NCBI GenBank assembly: GCA_027919835.1
Contig: JANVFP010000027.1
Coordinates: forward strand, 620,001 to 684,000
Direction: 5' to 3'
Origin: Lentinula raphanica
Taxonomy: Eukaryota; Basidiomycota; Agaricomycetes; Agaricales; Omphalotaceae
DNA length: 64,000 nucleotides
Part shown: piece by piece, positions 1 to 11,739 of the stretch
How the letters are laid out: each line of letters opens with the position of its first letter
Numbering within the stretch: the stretch's first letter is position 1
Notes under the pieces: model-generated
Databases searched by the model: none
What the model saw: the letters and a program-made list of their open reading frames with translations, nothing else
What the model was told of the DNA's origin: nothing
Program-made: the position numbers and the translations under genes

Positions 1-72
1 CCTGATTTCCACCAGCTGTCTGAACTCGGTCGTAACACTTTCCGCCCATTCATAGCCAAAGGTATGTCGTAG
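1..72 (+). CDS. Possible 3' end of an upstream gene (partial)
   Basis: Only frame 1 is open from the window edge, and it ends at the TAG at 70-72. The peptide is too short to identify. A good donor-like GTATGT follows at 62, so this could instead be an internal exon that joins the RhoGAP gene starting at 289, but I found no phase-compatible acceptor that makes that join clean. Confidence 0.25.
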   Translation, partial: PDFHQLSELGRNTFRPFIAKGMS

Positions 73-288
73 TTGGAACTGTCCAATATTGCGGAACACT
101 GGCTATATTTCTCGTTAAACTTAACGACTAATTGCTACCGTTACTCAAAACAGGAGTACCCGATTTTCATGGAAGGACATTGCATTGGCAGCATACACTC
201 GATCGATCGTTGGGTTGAAGGAAAAGAGGCTCGCGAGTTTACGTGGAAACTCCAGAGTACACGTTGACCTCAGACTTCCAACATCTCT

Positions 289-3271
289 ATGGTTTCAAAC
301 CGTCCGTTCATTAAACAACAAGATCAAGATGATAGCAGAAGCCCATCTCCTTACACAAAACTTCCTACTCCAGCGAGTCGCGCAAGGCGTTCCAGCGCTC
401 TAGATCCAAAGCCTCCAAGGAATTCAGAACTCGGCTCGAATAATAAGTTTCTCCAACCTCATCATGCTGATCACGCCAGAAATCGCTCTGTATCCCTGCC
501 AGAATCTGCGCCCGAGAAGATCCCGCTCTCGCCCAGCGCTGGTCGTACACCGAGACCTAGTTCGATATACACGCCTTCGCGATTGCCTCGCCCAAGTGAT
601 ATTTCTACCGCACGAAGCCACCATCGTCAATCTGCATCGCTCGATATATCTCAGCGGTCGGCGTCTCCGTCGAAGCTCAAAACGCCAACCAAGTACAAGA
701 AATCTATTCCTGATACTCCTAGACGGTCATCTGTCAATATCACATCTACTCCTCGACCGACAGCCAAACCACAACCACATCCACATCCACCACTCCATAT
801 CGACGTCCCAGTACCTTCCGTCCCAAAATCAACCTCTCAACCCATCTTGCCAATCCCAGAACCTCGGAGATTTACTAAACGCGACCCGCGGCGGATATTA
901 GAGTGTTTGAGATCGTTGATCGATGGGGACGAGGTTGGTAATATGATGGAATTACTACCGCTGGATGTGATGTCAGCAATACATGAGCGAGAGCTCATGG
1001 AGGACGCGACAAGGTTTCAACGGACCAAGTCTACGAAGGAGATAACCGCCGGGAGTGACATTTGTGTTTCTACATTGGGTACGGTCTTTTCTTGCCCGGT
1101 GTGTGATTTCTAGTTTATTGACTCTATCGGTTTGTAGGTGCATTTGGTTATCCTCTTCGTCAGATTGCATTGTATGCCTCGACGAAAGCGGTTCTAGGCG
1201 GTTTTGAGCATAATATACCTATCGTAGTGTTTGCGTGTGTCGAAGAGCTATATCGTTCCGGTGAGTGGGTCTTTTTCTATATTTTGAGGTCTATATTCAT
1301 CCTCATCAAGGAATATCGACTCCATCTAATCCAACGCCCACGTCTCCTTCTCCAAACAAATTCACCCAAAGGACCCTGTCCTCTTCACCTCCAGATCTTT
1401 CAAAACTCGCACAACCACGCGTCCAAGCATTATCCGCCATATTCGACTCGCCTTCACACAAATTTGGCTTACACGCCTCTCTCGTAGACGAAGCATCTGA
1501 CGATGTTTATGCGCTTCTCACTTTATTCCTCTCTCGTCTTCCCGAGCCAGTCGTCGCTCCTATCGAAATCCTTCATGGCCTCCGAAACGCATTCTGGACA
1601 TGGTGCGTTAAACCGTCCACAGTCGGTGCAGCCAGTCAGATCTCCACCCGGATCCGGATCGCCCAGATGCTCTTGGGCTTACTTCCTACTCCCAACCTCT
1701 CCTTATTCGTCTATCTTATGGCATTCTCATGCCAAGTCTTAGAAGTCCGGATGAAGAAACAACGACAGGCATCTGCAGCGAGAGATTCGTTGATCTGTGG
1801 ATCTGAGGGATTGTCGTCGCTGGAGGCGCAGATGTTGGCTTTTGAGACGGAATTAGAAGGGAAGAATGAGAGGGAGAAGGAGAAGAAGAAGCTGGGAAGA
1901 GCTTGGGGTGGGTGGTTGTTTGGGAAAGACGAAGGAAAAGATGTAGGAGGTCCTGTGGAGTTGTCCTCGGGTAGTTCGGAGGAGGAGAAAGATAGTCGGT
2001 CGACGAGGATGATGGCTTGGTTCGTTACGAACTGGAGCGATATTATACGGGGTTTCTTCGAACATGGGATTTCGGTTGATGCTGATATGCCTGCAATGAG
2101 CCAACAAGCAATCTGTCGTATGAATATGGAATTCATACAGAGCCGGAAATTGACATCAAAGAATCCTTCGAATCCAGGAAAAGTAGTCGGAGGAACAGAG
2201 ATGCCTGGATCGGATTCGTCTTTGCTTCACCTTCCGACGTCTTTGTCAATGTCCCAGGACTCGCTTTTCACGTCGTCCGTGTCTCTCAATCGGTTGCGAG
2301 AGAACAGCGTCGTGATTTCTCCCGATGGTACTCCTAAACCTTCTTCTTCGTATTCACTCAAGATGGGGTTGGTGAGAGGCCAATCCTACGGAAAACGTGA
2401 GTCTTTTGGTCAAATATTTGTGTACGCTACCTGAATCAACTGACATAATCCATTGTTCGACAAAGCAAATCCACAGACCCTCGTACCAGCTGGAGCAGAG
2501 GAAGGGAGTATACATAGTCGATATAGCGCTTACAATGAGAAAGGTGGTGGCTCGAAAGTAGGCGACAGCGGAGTCGAGCCCGAGTCGGAGACGATGGTTA
2601 AAGAAGTCTCTCAGAGTTCTGTTTCTGCGTGTGAGTCTTTTGATATTTATCTTATCATGCTGCTCTTTTCGCACATCGTCCTTTGTTCGTTCTCGTCCTC
2701 TCGTTATGATGTGCTGATTCTATCTATCTGAACCGGACTAGTGAACGAAAGATTACTCGACCTACGGCTTTTCGCAGAGTCGGATGACAGTCGGGATGAA
2801 TTGCTTTCGGGAGTTGACGTTGACGATCCATCTCCTGACGAGCGAGAAACGGATCTGACTCGACAACAGTTTCGAATGACGACGGAATATCAGTCGTCTC
2901 TTCGCAAAGGACCTCTTCGAGTAGCGAATCCCTCTGATAGTGAAGCAATGATGCCCGGGAGGGAATATTCTGGGTGCTCGTCCACCGAGAACGACTCAGA
3001 CTCGTCCATGATATCCATACACGCTCTGCAGTTGACTTCATCGTCTGATCCGACGTCGACTTGCGAATTCAAAAAGCAGGCAACTTTTCCTGAACCTGAT
3101 CGTGTTGTATCTTTCGATCGCGGCGAGAAGAACAAGACGATTGCGAAGGGGTGTGATAACTGTGCAGACGACTGTCCAGCACACTCGTACGCAAGGGAGC
3201 TTGAGTTGATGATGACGGTTTTGGTCAAGGAGAATGAGATGCTGAAACGGGACTTGGGGCATTTGGATTAG
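289..3271 (+). CDS. RhoGAP-domain protein (GTPase-activating protein for Rho-type GTPases)
   Basis: Predicted join 289..1078, 1138..1260, 1311..2396, 2466..2630, 2742..3271, giving 897 aa. All introns are GT-AG and phase-consistent. Residues 1-200 are a Ser/Pro/Arg-rich disordered tail. A RhoGAP fold follows from about residue 265: FGYPLRQ.ALYAS, then IPIVVFACVEELYRSG, a Ser/Pro-rich insert, ALSAIFDSP.HKFG, and DVYALLTLFLSRLPEPVV. These match the order of conserved blocks in Sac7/Rga-type RhoGAPs. The usual arginine-finger block (G-x-F-R) is replaced by LYRSG next to the insert, so catalysis is not assured. The C-terminus is acidic and ends in a short coiled-coil-like segment (ELELMMTVLVKENEML). 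The start ATG at 289 has an in-frame stop upstream at 265-267, but an earlier coding exon is not excluded. Expected role: cytoplasmic control of cell polarity through Rho/Cdc42. Confidence 0.82.
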
Positions 3272-3367
3272 TATATCCTGTACCGAGTTGAGTTCAAACG
3301 TTCATAAAGCTCATCGATCACATACAAACATCAGATTGAAGACAATATACTACATAGAACATTGGAT

Positions 3368-4148
3368 CTAATGCTTCTCTGGATCGCCAACAACAGCACC
3401 GTACTCCTCTGCCCAAGCTTCCAAGATCTGCGAAATGCGGCCATCGAGTCTGTGGGATTTGTTGATAGCATACATTCCACTACCGCCTTTCCAGTCCATG
3501 GCTTTGCTGTAAGAATCGTACTTCCCAATAATTCCGTCTATTTGGCCCACACTCTCATCACTGAGCCCAATAACAACTCTGTCCGTTTTCACTTGCCGCA
3601 ATAGAGAGTCTAAGAACTGAAGATTCGTTCGGTATTTCTCGGACACTCCAGCTAAGGACTTGTGGAGGTGCTTCCAGATCAGAGGGAACTGGTCGCGTGA
3701 GACGGTGATTTTCCCTAGAACGTTGCCTTTGCCGTCCACTTTCAGGTTGCCTGGGCCCATCTCGTGAAAATAGAAATAAAACTGAGCTTGATAGTAGCGC
3801 GGTTCATAGCCAGGAATCTCAGGCTCGATTCGGATACCCAGGACCCAGGATTCTACGACTCGAACGTTTTCGGGAGCTAGTTTCCCTTCCTCCGTATTTT
3901 CCGGTGATAACCACTTTCTAGCCGTAGAATCTATAGGATGATCAAATGACGTCGGAACCATTCGATATAGAACGAATTCTATTGAGACTGATTTGACGAT
4001 TGGTCAAGCGCACAGCAATAGTAGCAGGTACGAGCAGCTCACCGACAGTTCTCCTTTTAGCCAACGGAGAAGCCAACGGAGAAGACATGGCAGACAGTGA
4101 CACAAGGACGAATGGAAGAAAAAGCAACAAGACTCTGGCAGAGCGCAT
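3368..4148 (-). CDS. Putative secreted protein, unknown family
   Basis: Two exons: 4043..4148 and about 3368..3978, with an alternative in-phase acceptor giving 3368..3987; about 238-241 aa. Exon 1 encodes a typical signal peptide (MRSARVLLLFLPFVLVSLSA) followed by a dibasic LAKRR. The donor is GTGAGC. The mature part has alternating aromatic strands (YYQAQFYFYFHEMGPG) and a helix-rich C-terminus ending GDPEKH. I do not recognise the family. A TATA-like TATATAAG on the minus strand near 4543-4551 and a GTATGT donor near 4490 suggest a spliced 5' UTR. It precedes the three-copy secreted family, but I could not show that it belongs to it. Confidence 0.6.
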
Positions 4149-5749
4149 TCCGGAAGGATGTAATCGAGCGAGGCTTGAACTTGGGATATAAGTTAGTAAG
4201 ACTCGAACTCGGATATGCCAAAAGGAACTCACAATCTTTAAGGATAAGGTCGTGTGAAGTTGAGCAAGTTCGTGCAGGAAACAACGAGGTGTAGATTGGC
4301 AGCGACTCTGAAGAACGTTGTCAGTTTTGCTCAAAGCCAAGCATCATGCCACATGATTCAACGTACCAGAAGCAAGATGGATTTGACCAGCAAAACCACT
4401 TTCTATGTAGAAGATATGATGTTTACTAGACGAGAGGCATTGTTAGAGAAGACTCAGAAGAGCGTTGATTCAAGAGCAGGAAGGAAACATACCGAACCAG
4501 CGTTTTTCGGAGTATGGTGATCTTTGTCGACTGTCTCGTTGCCCCTTATATACATCCCAGAACATCCCGCAAGTATCATGTTCTCAAAACTATTTTTAAA
4601 GCACTGCCAATGATACGATCATTATGATAGAGCCTGCAATCATGCTAGAGTCCATATGATACAACCTCAAAACCCACGCAGAGTCGTGTGCTTAGCCGCC
4701 TCTTGGCTGAGCTTGGCTGGAATTGTGGCTGAGACCATTCGGTTGGTCTTCAATCGCATTTCGAGCTCATCCAGGTTCATCTTCGTGACACTAATCACAC
4801 TTCGTCGGTCATTGGGATATGAAAGTATTGTCACTACCCACCAGTCATCACCTTAGGATCTGCTAAGATCGCCAATGGGAGTATTATATTTCTCGTACAT
4901 ATTCGGAACATGATGGTCAAAATTTCATTTGTGGATAAGAAGGTACTGCCATAGGATATTACCTGGTATGTATTCATACCAAATCCCCTGAAATCAAATC
5001 ACAGTACATCCATCTTCCTAGATCTTCCTTTGTTCGTTTTCATCGAACGCGAAGAAATCACAGAATCGGATTCTAAGTGGCTAACGGCGGAGTACTGCAG
5101 AACACTGAGTCTTCATGTGCATGCTTTGCTTAGCCTCCGACCACCATGATTCATCTACATAAGCAAGTACATAAGTGCCCCAATATCGGTGACCTTTGGT
5201 GAAGTCCTGAAGCGCTGACTTGCAATCGGCATGCAAAACCGCTCCTCTACAACTACAAGCATCCCGAAAGGCAGATCAACGTTGGATGACTAGTAGCTCA
5301 GAGTGTTTGCACCGCGCCTTTCAACATCTTAACTTATAAAACTATGTACCAGGAAATTGGAATCGCTTTCAACTTTAAGACTATCATTAAAACTGACTTG
5401 AAGTTAGCATGGTCAAACAGCACCTGATACGGGTGGTGTATTTGTTTCAACTGAACACTCATATACAGTCGGCCGCCCCTCAAAGACAGTTGGCAGTGAC
5501 TCCGGCCACGTTGACTCCTCAAGCTTGAAGAAAACAATCTTCTCGTTTCGGTAAGTCCTTTGCTCACCACTCATCGTGCTCACAATGGACAGTAGGAGCA
5601 TGGAATCCATAACGTGATATTCATTATTCATTGATTTGTGGGCAGAAAAAGGGGAGAGACTTGTAATCAAAGATTGGAAGATATATGAGCAAACACAGGT
5701 CGAGCTGAATAAATAATTCGTTTCGTGGGGAACCAACGCCAGAAACAAC
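4149..5749. other. Intergenic, 1.6 kb
   Basis: The first 400 bases are probably the spliced 5' leader of the gene at 3368-4148. From 4560 to about 5700 I see no supported gene, RNA or repeat. Short open frames here have no coding character. Confidence 0.5.
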
Positions 5750-7170
5750 CTATCCGAACATCTTGCGCCAAAATCCATTCGGAAACATCTTGGGCCAAAA
5801 TCCGTTCGGAACGGGGACTTCCTGACAACAGAATGAGCTCCCGGTCACAACGATGGACCAATGTGATGCTTACCTTTCCGTCTTCAAACTTCGCCCAAGT
5901 CTCAGTTGAGCCTTTGGAGGAGTCATAACGACCAACCTCTCCTTTGGATAAGACTTTGACCGGAGAACCCGTTAGGCGGACAGTAGCGTATAGTTCTATC
6001 ATCCGGACTCCAAGACCGGGTTCTGAGACAAGATCTATGCGGCAATAGAAGTCTTCGTATATGCCAGCTTGGTGTTCATACGAAACCACCTTCTTGATCT
6101 GATCTTTGGGCCTCCACTCCTCCGTAAAAGCGACTTTAACTCCGTCTAGTTCCTGTTTCGAGAAACTGTCCCTAAGACGTTGAAGAACGGAAGGACTATT
6201 CAACATCTTCTCCTCTATGGTATCCACCACGGACATGGTGTGTTGAACACATTGCAAGCCGGCTATGATTTTATTTGCAAGCGGATTCGGTCCAGGAAGC
6301 CTCAAGTCAGGATTCTCCTGTCCTTTCCCATGTCCAAATGGTCGAAGGTTATTGTACACCAGTTCGAAGATTGATCTGTCCTTGAGCCATGCATTCTGGA
6401 TGTCATGCCCAACATCAATTATCTGGACGCACACAGGATACTAGTGAGCTTTGGCATTACTTGAATATGGACTACTAACCTGGCCCTTGTCAGCATCTAC
6501 CCAATACTCCATATCGTGATGCGATCCTGTGCTGCCGGTTAACTTGTACCACCCAAGCGCCCCTCTGTTAGGATCTTCTTCGAAATGGGATTTGAAGCTG
6601 TTAAGACGAAAAAAATTCCATAGTTCCACTTTGGGAACACGCCGTGGATTGTTGGAAGGGGGAGAGAACTCGAGGAAGCAAAGGTAATCCACCCTTGTAG
6701 TACCCGAGGGAGATTCACGGGGCAATGGGGGGAAACGGGTCATGTAATATAACTTGAGTTCGTCCACTGTAACACGTTCCAAGTTGGGATTTGAGATTAC
6801 AAGCCGGAGATGAGTAAGAACGTGTTCGGAGTTCAACATTCGTTCTATGGTTTCTTGGACCCTCAGTTTTTCTTGGAATTTATAGTGGTATTCCGCTAGC
6901 AGTCTGCATTCCGCGCGAACTGTACCAGGGAATATGTCAGCACGAAGGACCAGCGCTTGGGATGTGGCGATGGACAGAGATTTGGTCGGCTCGTTCTGTA
7001 CGTCCGAGTATACACAGTCAAAATCTGGATGGCTTCAGTATGAAGAGGGTTTCGAGACTCACAGGGTATGATACAGAGTCGGTGGATACTGCAAGAGCAA
7101 GCGCAGAAAGGAGGAAGACCATGAACGCGGTACGGCGAAGAATTTTCCTTGTGCGAGAAAGAAAGTGCAT
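5750..7170 (-). CDS. Secreted two-domain repeat protein, copy A (unknown family)
   Basis: Model complement(join(5750..5821, 5874..6422, 6480..6995, 7063..7170)), 414 aa. All four exons are in phase 0. Exon 1 (36 codons) is a signal-peptide exon: MHFLSRTRK, then a hydrophobic core FMVFLLSALALAV. Exons 2 and 3 each encode one copy of an approximately 170-180-residue domain: a helix with MLNS..V(L), a strand block (RVDYLCFLEFSPP or EDFYCRIDLVSEP), then ELW..FRL or ELYATVRL, then GALGWY or GEVGRY, then D.EYWV or ETWAKF, ending at the splice junction with GQ or GK. Exon 4 is a 23-residue tail with a duplicated NGFWxKMF motif. Probably extracellular; function unknown. The signal exon is almost identical to that of copy C. 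A 5' UTR intron (about 7201-7252) is likely. Confidence 0.75.
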
Positions 7171-8196
7171 GACGGGTAAGCTAGAGTCTAGGATGGTTGC
7201 CTGAAACGCAACAAAACTCAGAACTGGGTCGTGGATGAGATGCTGTGCTTACCTCGCTTGCACGGGTCTTTAATCGATATATCGTTCACATCTCGACAGA
7301 ATCAACCGGAATTTCCCTCGCCTTCTTCCATTCATGAGTGCATGAGCGCTGAGCACTGAGCATCGCAACACTTTCGTGATACGACGGACTTCAGTCGTAC
7401 AGCATCGAGTGGATCACAGTGCACACTGACAGTATGAAACACCCTCAATTCCTACCAACAGATTTCAATCAGAAATCACTGAAAAAGGTATAAGCAATCG
7501 ATTGGCCCTGGGATCACACAGCGTCATCCTCACAAATGCTCAAGCTTCCGAGCTTCAGGGTCCTTGAAGCTGATACGGTGCGATTCCAAATGATGATTTT
7601 CTTGCCTCCGAGTTTAGAGGCCTGAACTAGCCTGAATCTTGTGATTTGTTCAAGTCTCTACCGTACTCAGCTGAGGGTTATGTACTTACCATCCCACAAG
7701 ACAACGCTCAATTTGAGCTCCTGTTCGATCCCTCGGAAGTTCATTGAATGATGAATATCGATGAATCCCGGTTGCCCAGCGTCGGTCTTGTTACATAACA
7801 TACTATACGATGACCAGACAATCCATCATTCAAACCATCGTGCATCATGCAACAAAGGTCAACGTTTCAGGTCTTGTCAGCCTCCTAGCTTTGAGAGTTA
7901 GCGATGGCTTCTGCAAACAACGCATCTCGAGATTCACAGCTCACCACTATCCATCTTTGCCTCTGCAACTCATTGGGATATATAAACATCTTTACAGCCG
8001 GCTTTGACTTGGTTTGCACTTTGAAGCAGATAGACTCGAAGTCCCAACTGGTTGTATCAACTTGAGTCTTGACTGATCTAAGAGGTCAAAGATGAATCAT
8101 TTGTCCAGTCGCATGACATATCTCTTGCAAAAACAGCACTCATACCCACAAGGTTCTTCGGCAGCAAGGATAGAGCGGTCAGGCTCAACCCGATGT
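7171..8196. other. Intergenic; upstream region of copy A
   Basis: About 7171-7400 is strongly similar to 14204-14420 upstream of copy C (shared leader intron and a CATTCATGAGTGCATGAGCG block), so the promoter was duplicated with the gene. Nothing supportable is seen in 7450-8196. Confidence 0.5.
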
Positions 8197-9760
8197 CTAA
8201 ACTGCCTGACTGTTGTATTCGAAGACTGACATACCTGACAACGGCGAACTCGGTGGAGAGCTTGCAGGTCGTAGGGTATGGGAAGCGTACGAATCCAGCC
8301 GCCTTGGCTGTTTGGTCATATTCTCCTTCTCCCAAGCCGCCAATGCAGCTTCATATGCGTCCCATACCCTACGACTCGCAAACTCTCCGCCGAGGTAACC
8401 GTCGTCGGGTAGATCCATGGTTTCTCTGTCGAGTGACTTTGTTTTTGCTCCGTCTCTTCTTCCAAAAGCGGAGAAAACCCCTCAACTTGACCACGGCACG
8501 TTCAGCGTAAAATAGACCGGGTTGTACTACCTCCTCTGGACTGTCGATGAGGCTGTCGTCCTTGCTTCCCTGGGACGCAAATTGAGTTTAATATGTTTGT
8601 CGCGAAAGGAGCTTGAACGGTGTTGGGAGGAACAGAGCGTGCACAACATATTGCACTGCTGCAACAGAGACTTTTGTGGTGATCTGGAGTAGAGGAAGGA
8701 AGAGTAGATACCTGAGGATGATGATGAGTGACCAAACATATGAAGGCGGGTAATTGGATCGACCACTTACAGTAAAGTACCAAACGTTGAATACCCGGAT
8801 GATGATGTCCAATCTGCATTTAGGATACGAGCGACAGTATCTGCTTGACTGATCCCAGGCGAGACAGTGACCGCAACGATGTTGGATTTTTGTGAATCGG
8901 GGTTCACGACAGGTATAGCTGTACTCTGACTATCGGTCTTGGGTATATGTGCGGCCGGTAACGCATCCAGGATACGCTACGGTGTCTTGTGAGAATGATG
9001 GTTCGTAAAGAGCGTAAACCTTCGACCAGGAAGATGGATTTTATCGCGGGAGTTTCGGCGGTGTGGATTGGGTGGTATAATGTCGATGAGAAGGAAGATG
9101 AAGAGGCCGCAGCATAAAAACGATTGAAGACGTTGATGATGGGGATGTCGCGTTCGGTGGGAGCAGTGAGAATAGAGGGAAGAAGGAGCGTGGTGAGCAG
9201 AAACGAAGCTAGTGAGAGCTGTACCCTTTGGGTATCTTCTTCGACTTTTGATTTGCTCCTCAAGCGTCTTAGGGAGCCGATGTGAGGATACTCATGGGTG
9301 AAGAGTAGAGCATCTAGTCTCTTGACTTCGCCTGTGAGAAATCGTTTGCAAAATAGCTGTATGGATGCAGGTGAGAGCAGATCACATTGCTCGGCATATA
9401 TGTGTTCGTTTGAGGTCGTCGTCCGAAGTGCGTCGATGATGAGGGAAACTCTGAGAGAGTCTATTGAATAGGGTGACAGAGTGATGATGTGGGCTCCTCT
9501 TGTGGCTAGTTCATGTATTATAGTGAGTGTGAAGGGCGTAAGGCCTCCCTATAGAGTTGTTTAATTCGTGCAAGTAGAGAATAACTAACGACACGTACAG
9601 TGATTAGTATAGTCCGAGCATGTAAATCTCTCTCCCTATGCGTTGCTCGGCCTTTCGAGTATGCACGTAGGGCATATATTGCTGCAATAACAGCGACGAT
9701 GTGGACTGTATATTGGGACGACCGTGATGATGATGGTGGTAGGTGGTCAAGGGAATCCAT
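8197..9760 (-). pseudogene. SDR-like (Rossmann) membrane-associated protein gene, frame-disrupted
   Basis: Exon 1 (9599..9760) encodes an N-terminal hydrophobic segment (VHIVAVIAAIYALRAY) and runs into HARTILIT. Exon 2 (from 9548) continues GGLTPFTLTIIHEL, together the TGGxxPxG-like nucleotide-binding start of a short-chain dehydrogenase. A DLLS strand and SLASFLLTTLLLPSIL helix follow; later VTVSPGIS and a hydrophobic YLLFLPLLQ..VSVAAVQYVVHALFLP segment (exons 8771..8976 and from 8711). The C-terminal part EEVVQPGLFYAE and DDGYLGGEFASRRVWDAYEAAL is recognisable but in different frames. The joins near 9020, 8600 and 8440 need a weak GTCGAA donor or have no phase-compatible intron. I read it as a decaying gene; sequencing error or unusual splicing are alternatives. 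No Tyr-x3-Lys pair is obvious. Confidence 0.5.
8227..8298 (+). repeat. Inverted copy of the SDR-like gene 3' end (left arm)
   Basis: Read on the plus strand, this arm encodes DNGELGGELAGRRVWEAYESS. The minus strand of 8342..8416 encodes DDGYLGGEFASRRVWDAYEAA. The arms are about 72 nt, roughly 80% identical, and lie about 45 nt apart, so the RNA could form a long hairpin. Confidence 0.8.
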
Positions 9761-10301
9761 CTCAGAGTCAGATTTCCAGCTTTGACCGGTGGCCTCCCAT
9801 TAGAATCGTACAGTGAAATTCGACTGATAGATAGATAATCAAATAATTCGATGTCTATATTTTGAAACAAAACGACGGGAGTTGTGCGCGTCGAACACTC
9901 CCTCTACATTTATGTTAAAAAATTGTGAAGATAAGCGATATGAGACGTATTTTCTCAAGAGTACGGTCAGCACTCTTCCACCGAACTCACTCGACATCTA
10001 TTGACATCGATACATAGTAACTCATCCGACGCGCGCGCTCGCTTTCATCGGGAACAAGCATGATATTCGCGTTCGTAAGTCATAAATCGTAAGTCGTAAG
10101 TCATAAATCGTAAGTTGTAAGTTGGAAGACATTAATTCGTGAACGTGAACGAGGAGGAGAGAGAGGCTTGTGGTCGAAAGATTGAGGTGGGACTATGAAC
10201 AATCGGTTTAGTAAGATCACAGTCTGGTTTGCGGGGACCAACGCCAAACTCACCAACCTATATGTAAGTCACTGCCGAACCACTGCAAGGCCTTGTAAGG
10301 C
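9761..10301. other. Intergenic with a GTAAGTC simple repeat
   Basis: At about 10072-10126 there are iterated CGTAAGTC / ATAAATCGTAAGT units (a degenerate 7-14 nt satellite). No gene is seen. Confidence 0.5.
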
Positions 10302-11739
10302 CTAGAGCTTCTCCGTGGGCGGCAAGGGCTAAGAACATACATGTCGATGAGGGCCACAACAAGCTGGACAGGTGAGTACAGTACATACCTTCCATTTTCT
10401 AAACTGTGCCCAAGTTTCATGGTCAAACTGGCCATTTGGTTTTTCGTTGTAATATGAACCGATCTCTCCTATTGCTTCGGACTCGATAGTACCTCCAAGT
10501 GGCCATGCCGCGTTCCGGAAGGAAGCGTATAAATTGAGGGTTCTGTGGTTGGGTAAACCATATAAAACCTCGATGGAGCAAAAAAAATCTCGATCGCCCT
10601 GAGTCCCGAATCGCCTGTGTGCTCCGAAATTATCTACCTTGACCGAGGGATCTGCCTTGGCAACACGAATTACTCTAACTTCATCTATTTCCGAAGACGT
10701 CTGCTCTGGATGTTCGAGGACGGATTTCGAAGATGTCTCCTTCAGACGTTTAAGGATGGGTTCAGAGTTCAACATCTTTGACAAATCATACAATCCATAG
10801 CTGTGAATGCGCGGATTGCAAGCCACTCTGGCTGCGAGTTTCGGGAAATAAGGGTTCTGTTGAGCAGGTTCTTGCCCATACAGGAGGTTCCAGACCTGCT
10901 CTAAAACTGTCTTCGACTTCAGCCATGCCGGCTCCTTCCCGGGCCATCCGACCCGCTCAAGATCGATTATCTGGATGCATATAGGATAGTAAGCTTCGGT
11001 ATAACTGGAACTTGAACGACTCACCTTGTTGTTTTCAAAGCCTACCCAATGCACCATATCGTAATGCGAATTAGGTTGGCTCGATGGTTGGTACCACCCA
11101 AGCTCTCCTTCAATTGGTTTGTCGCCAGGAGAAACACCCGGGGAGCGTGGGCCGAGACGTAAGACACTCCAGAGAAGCTGATTGCCAAAATCGTAGTGGG
11201 AAGGTAGAGAAAGCTCGAGGGAACAGAAGTAATCCACATGGCCCTCCGGTGGGGGATCTTGTTGCCACTCTAATGGGTCAACGTCAAGGTCCACGTAGTC
11301 GAACTCGGGCTCGAGCATCCGAGTCTTCACAGATTGGATCGGCTCCTCATAAGTATCCCCCAGAAGAATACGGCTCAGATGTCTCTTAAAGGGTTTGGAG
11401 TCCCACAGAGTCTGCATAATCTCGGTAACTCTCTGCTTGTCTTCGCGACCGTGGTGTTTCTGAACCAGTTTGCATGTCGCGTGGTGAACCAGAACTTCGA
11501 GTTCTTGCACAACACGGGGGACCAACTCCTGGGTCGTGGCAGACAGGGAGTCGGTCGGCTCGTTCTGTATGGAGGTAGTCGAGAGTTAGAATCTATATGA
11601 CTGTCGAACACCGAAGGTTTGTGTTACTCACAGGGTACGATCGCGGGTTGATGGGTCTAGGAAAAGCGAACCCGGAAAAGAGAAGGGCCAAAAACGCGAA
11701 ATTGCTAAGGATTTTGCTTGTGCGGCAAAGTAGTTGCAT
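10302..11739 (-). CDS. Secreted two-domain repeat protein, copy B
   Basis: Model complement(join(10302..10328, 10389..10970, 11025..11564, 11632..11739)), about 418 aa, all junctions phase 0. Exon 1 has exactly the same length as in A and C (108 nt) and encodes a signal peptide (MQLLCRTSKILSNF, then LALLFSGFAF). Exon 2 starts NEPTDSLSATTQE, as the paralogues start NEPTKSLSIATSQ. Exon 2 carries domain 1 (HVDYFCSLELSLP, LLWSVLRLG, GELGWY, HWVGF) and exon 3 carries domain 2 (DFFCSIEV, LNLYASFRN, GEIGSYY, ETWAQF). The last exon is uncertain: the nearest in-frame acceptor (10363) would leave a 25-nt intron, so I chose the acceptor giving a 60-nt intron and a very short tail. It is the most diverged of the three copies. 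Confidence 0.72.

Noticed and set aside
10364..10388. 25-nt intron in copy B giving a longer, 37-residue tail
   Set aside because: Too short for spliceosomal removal; the next acceptor gives a normal 60-nt intron.
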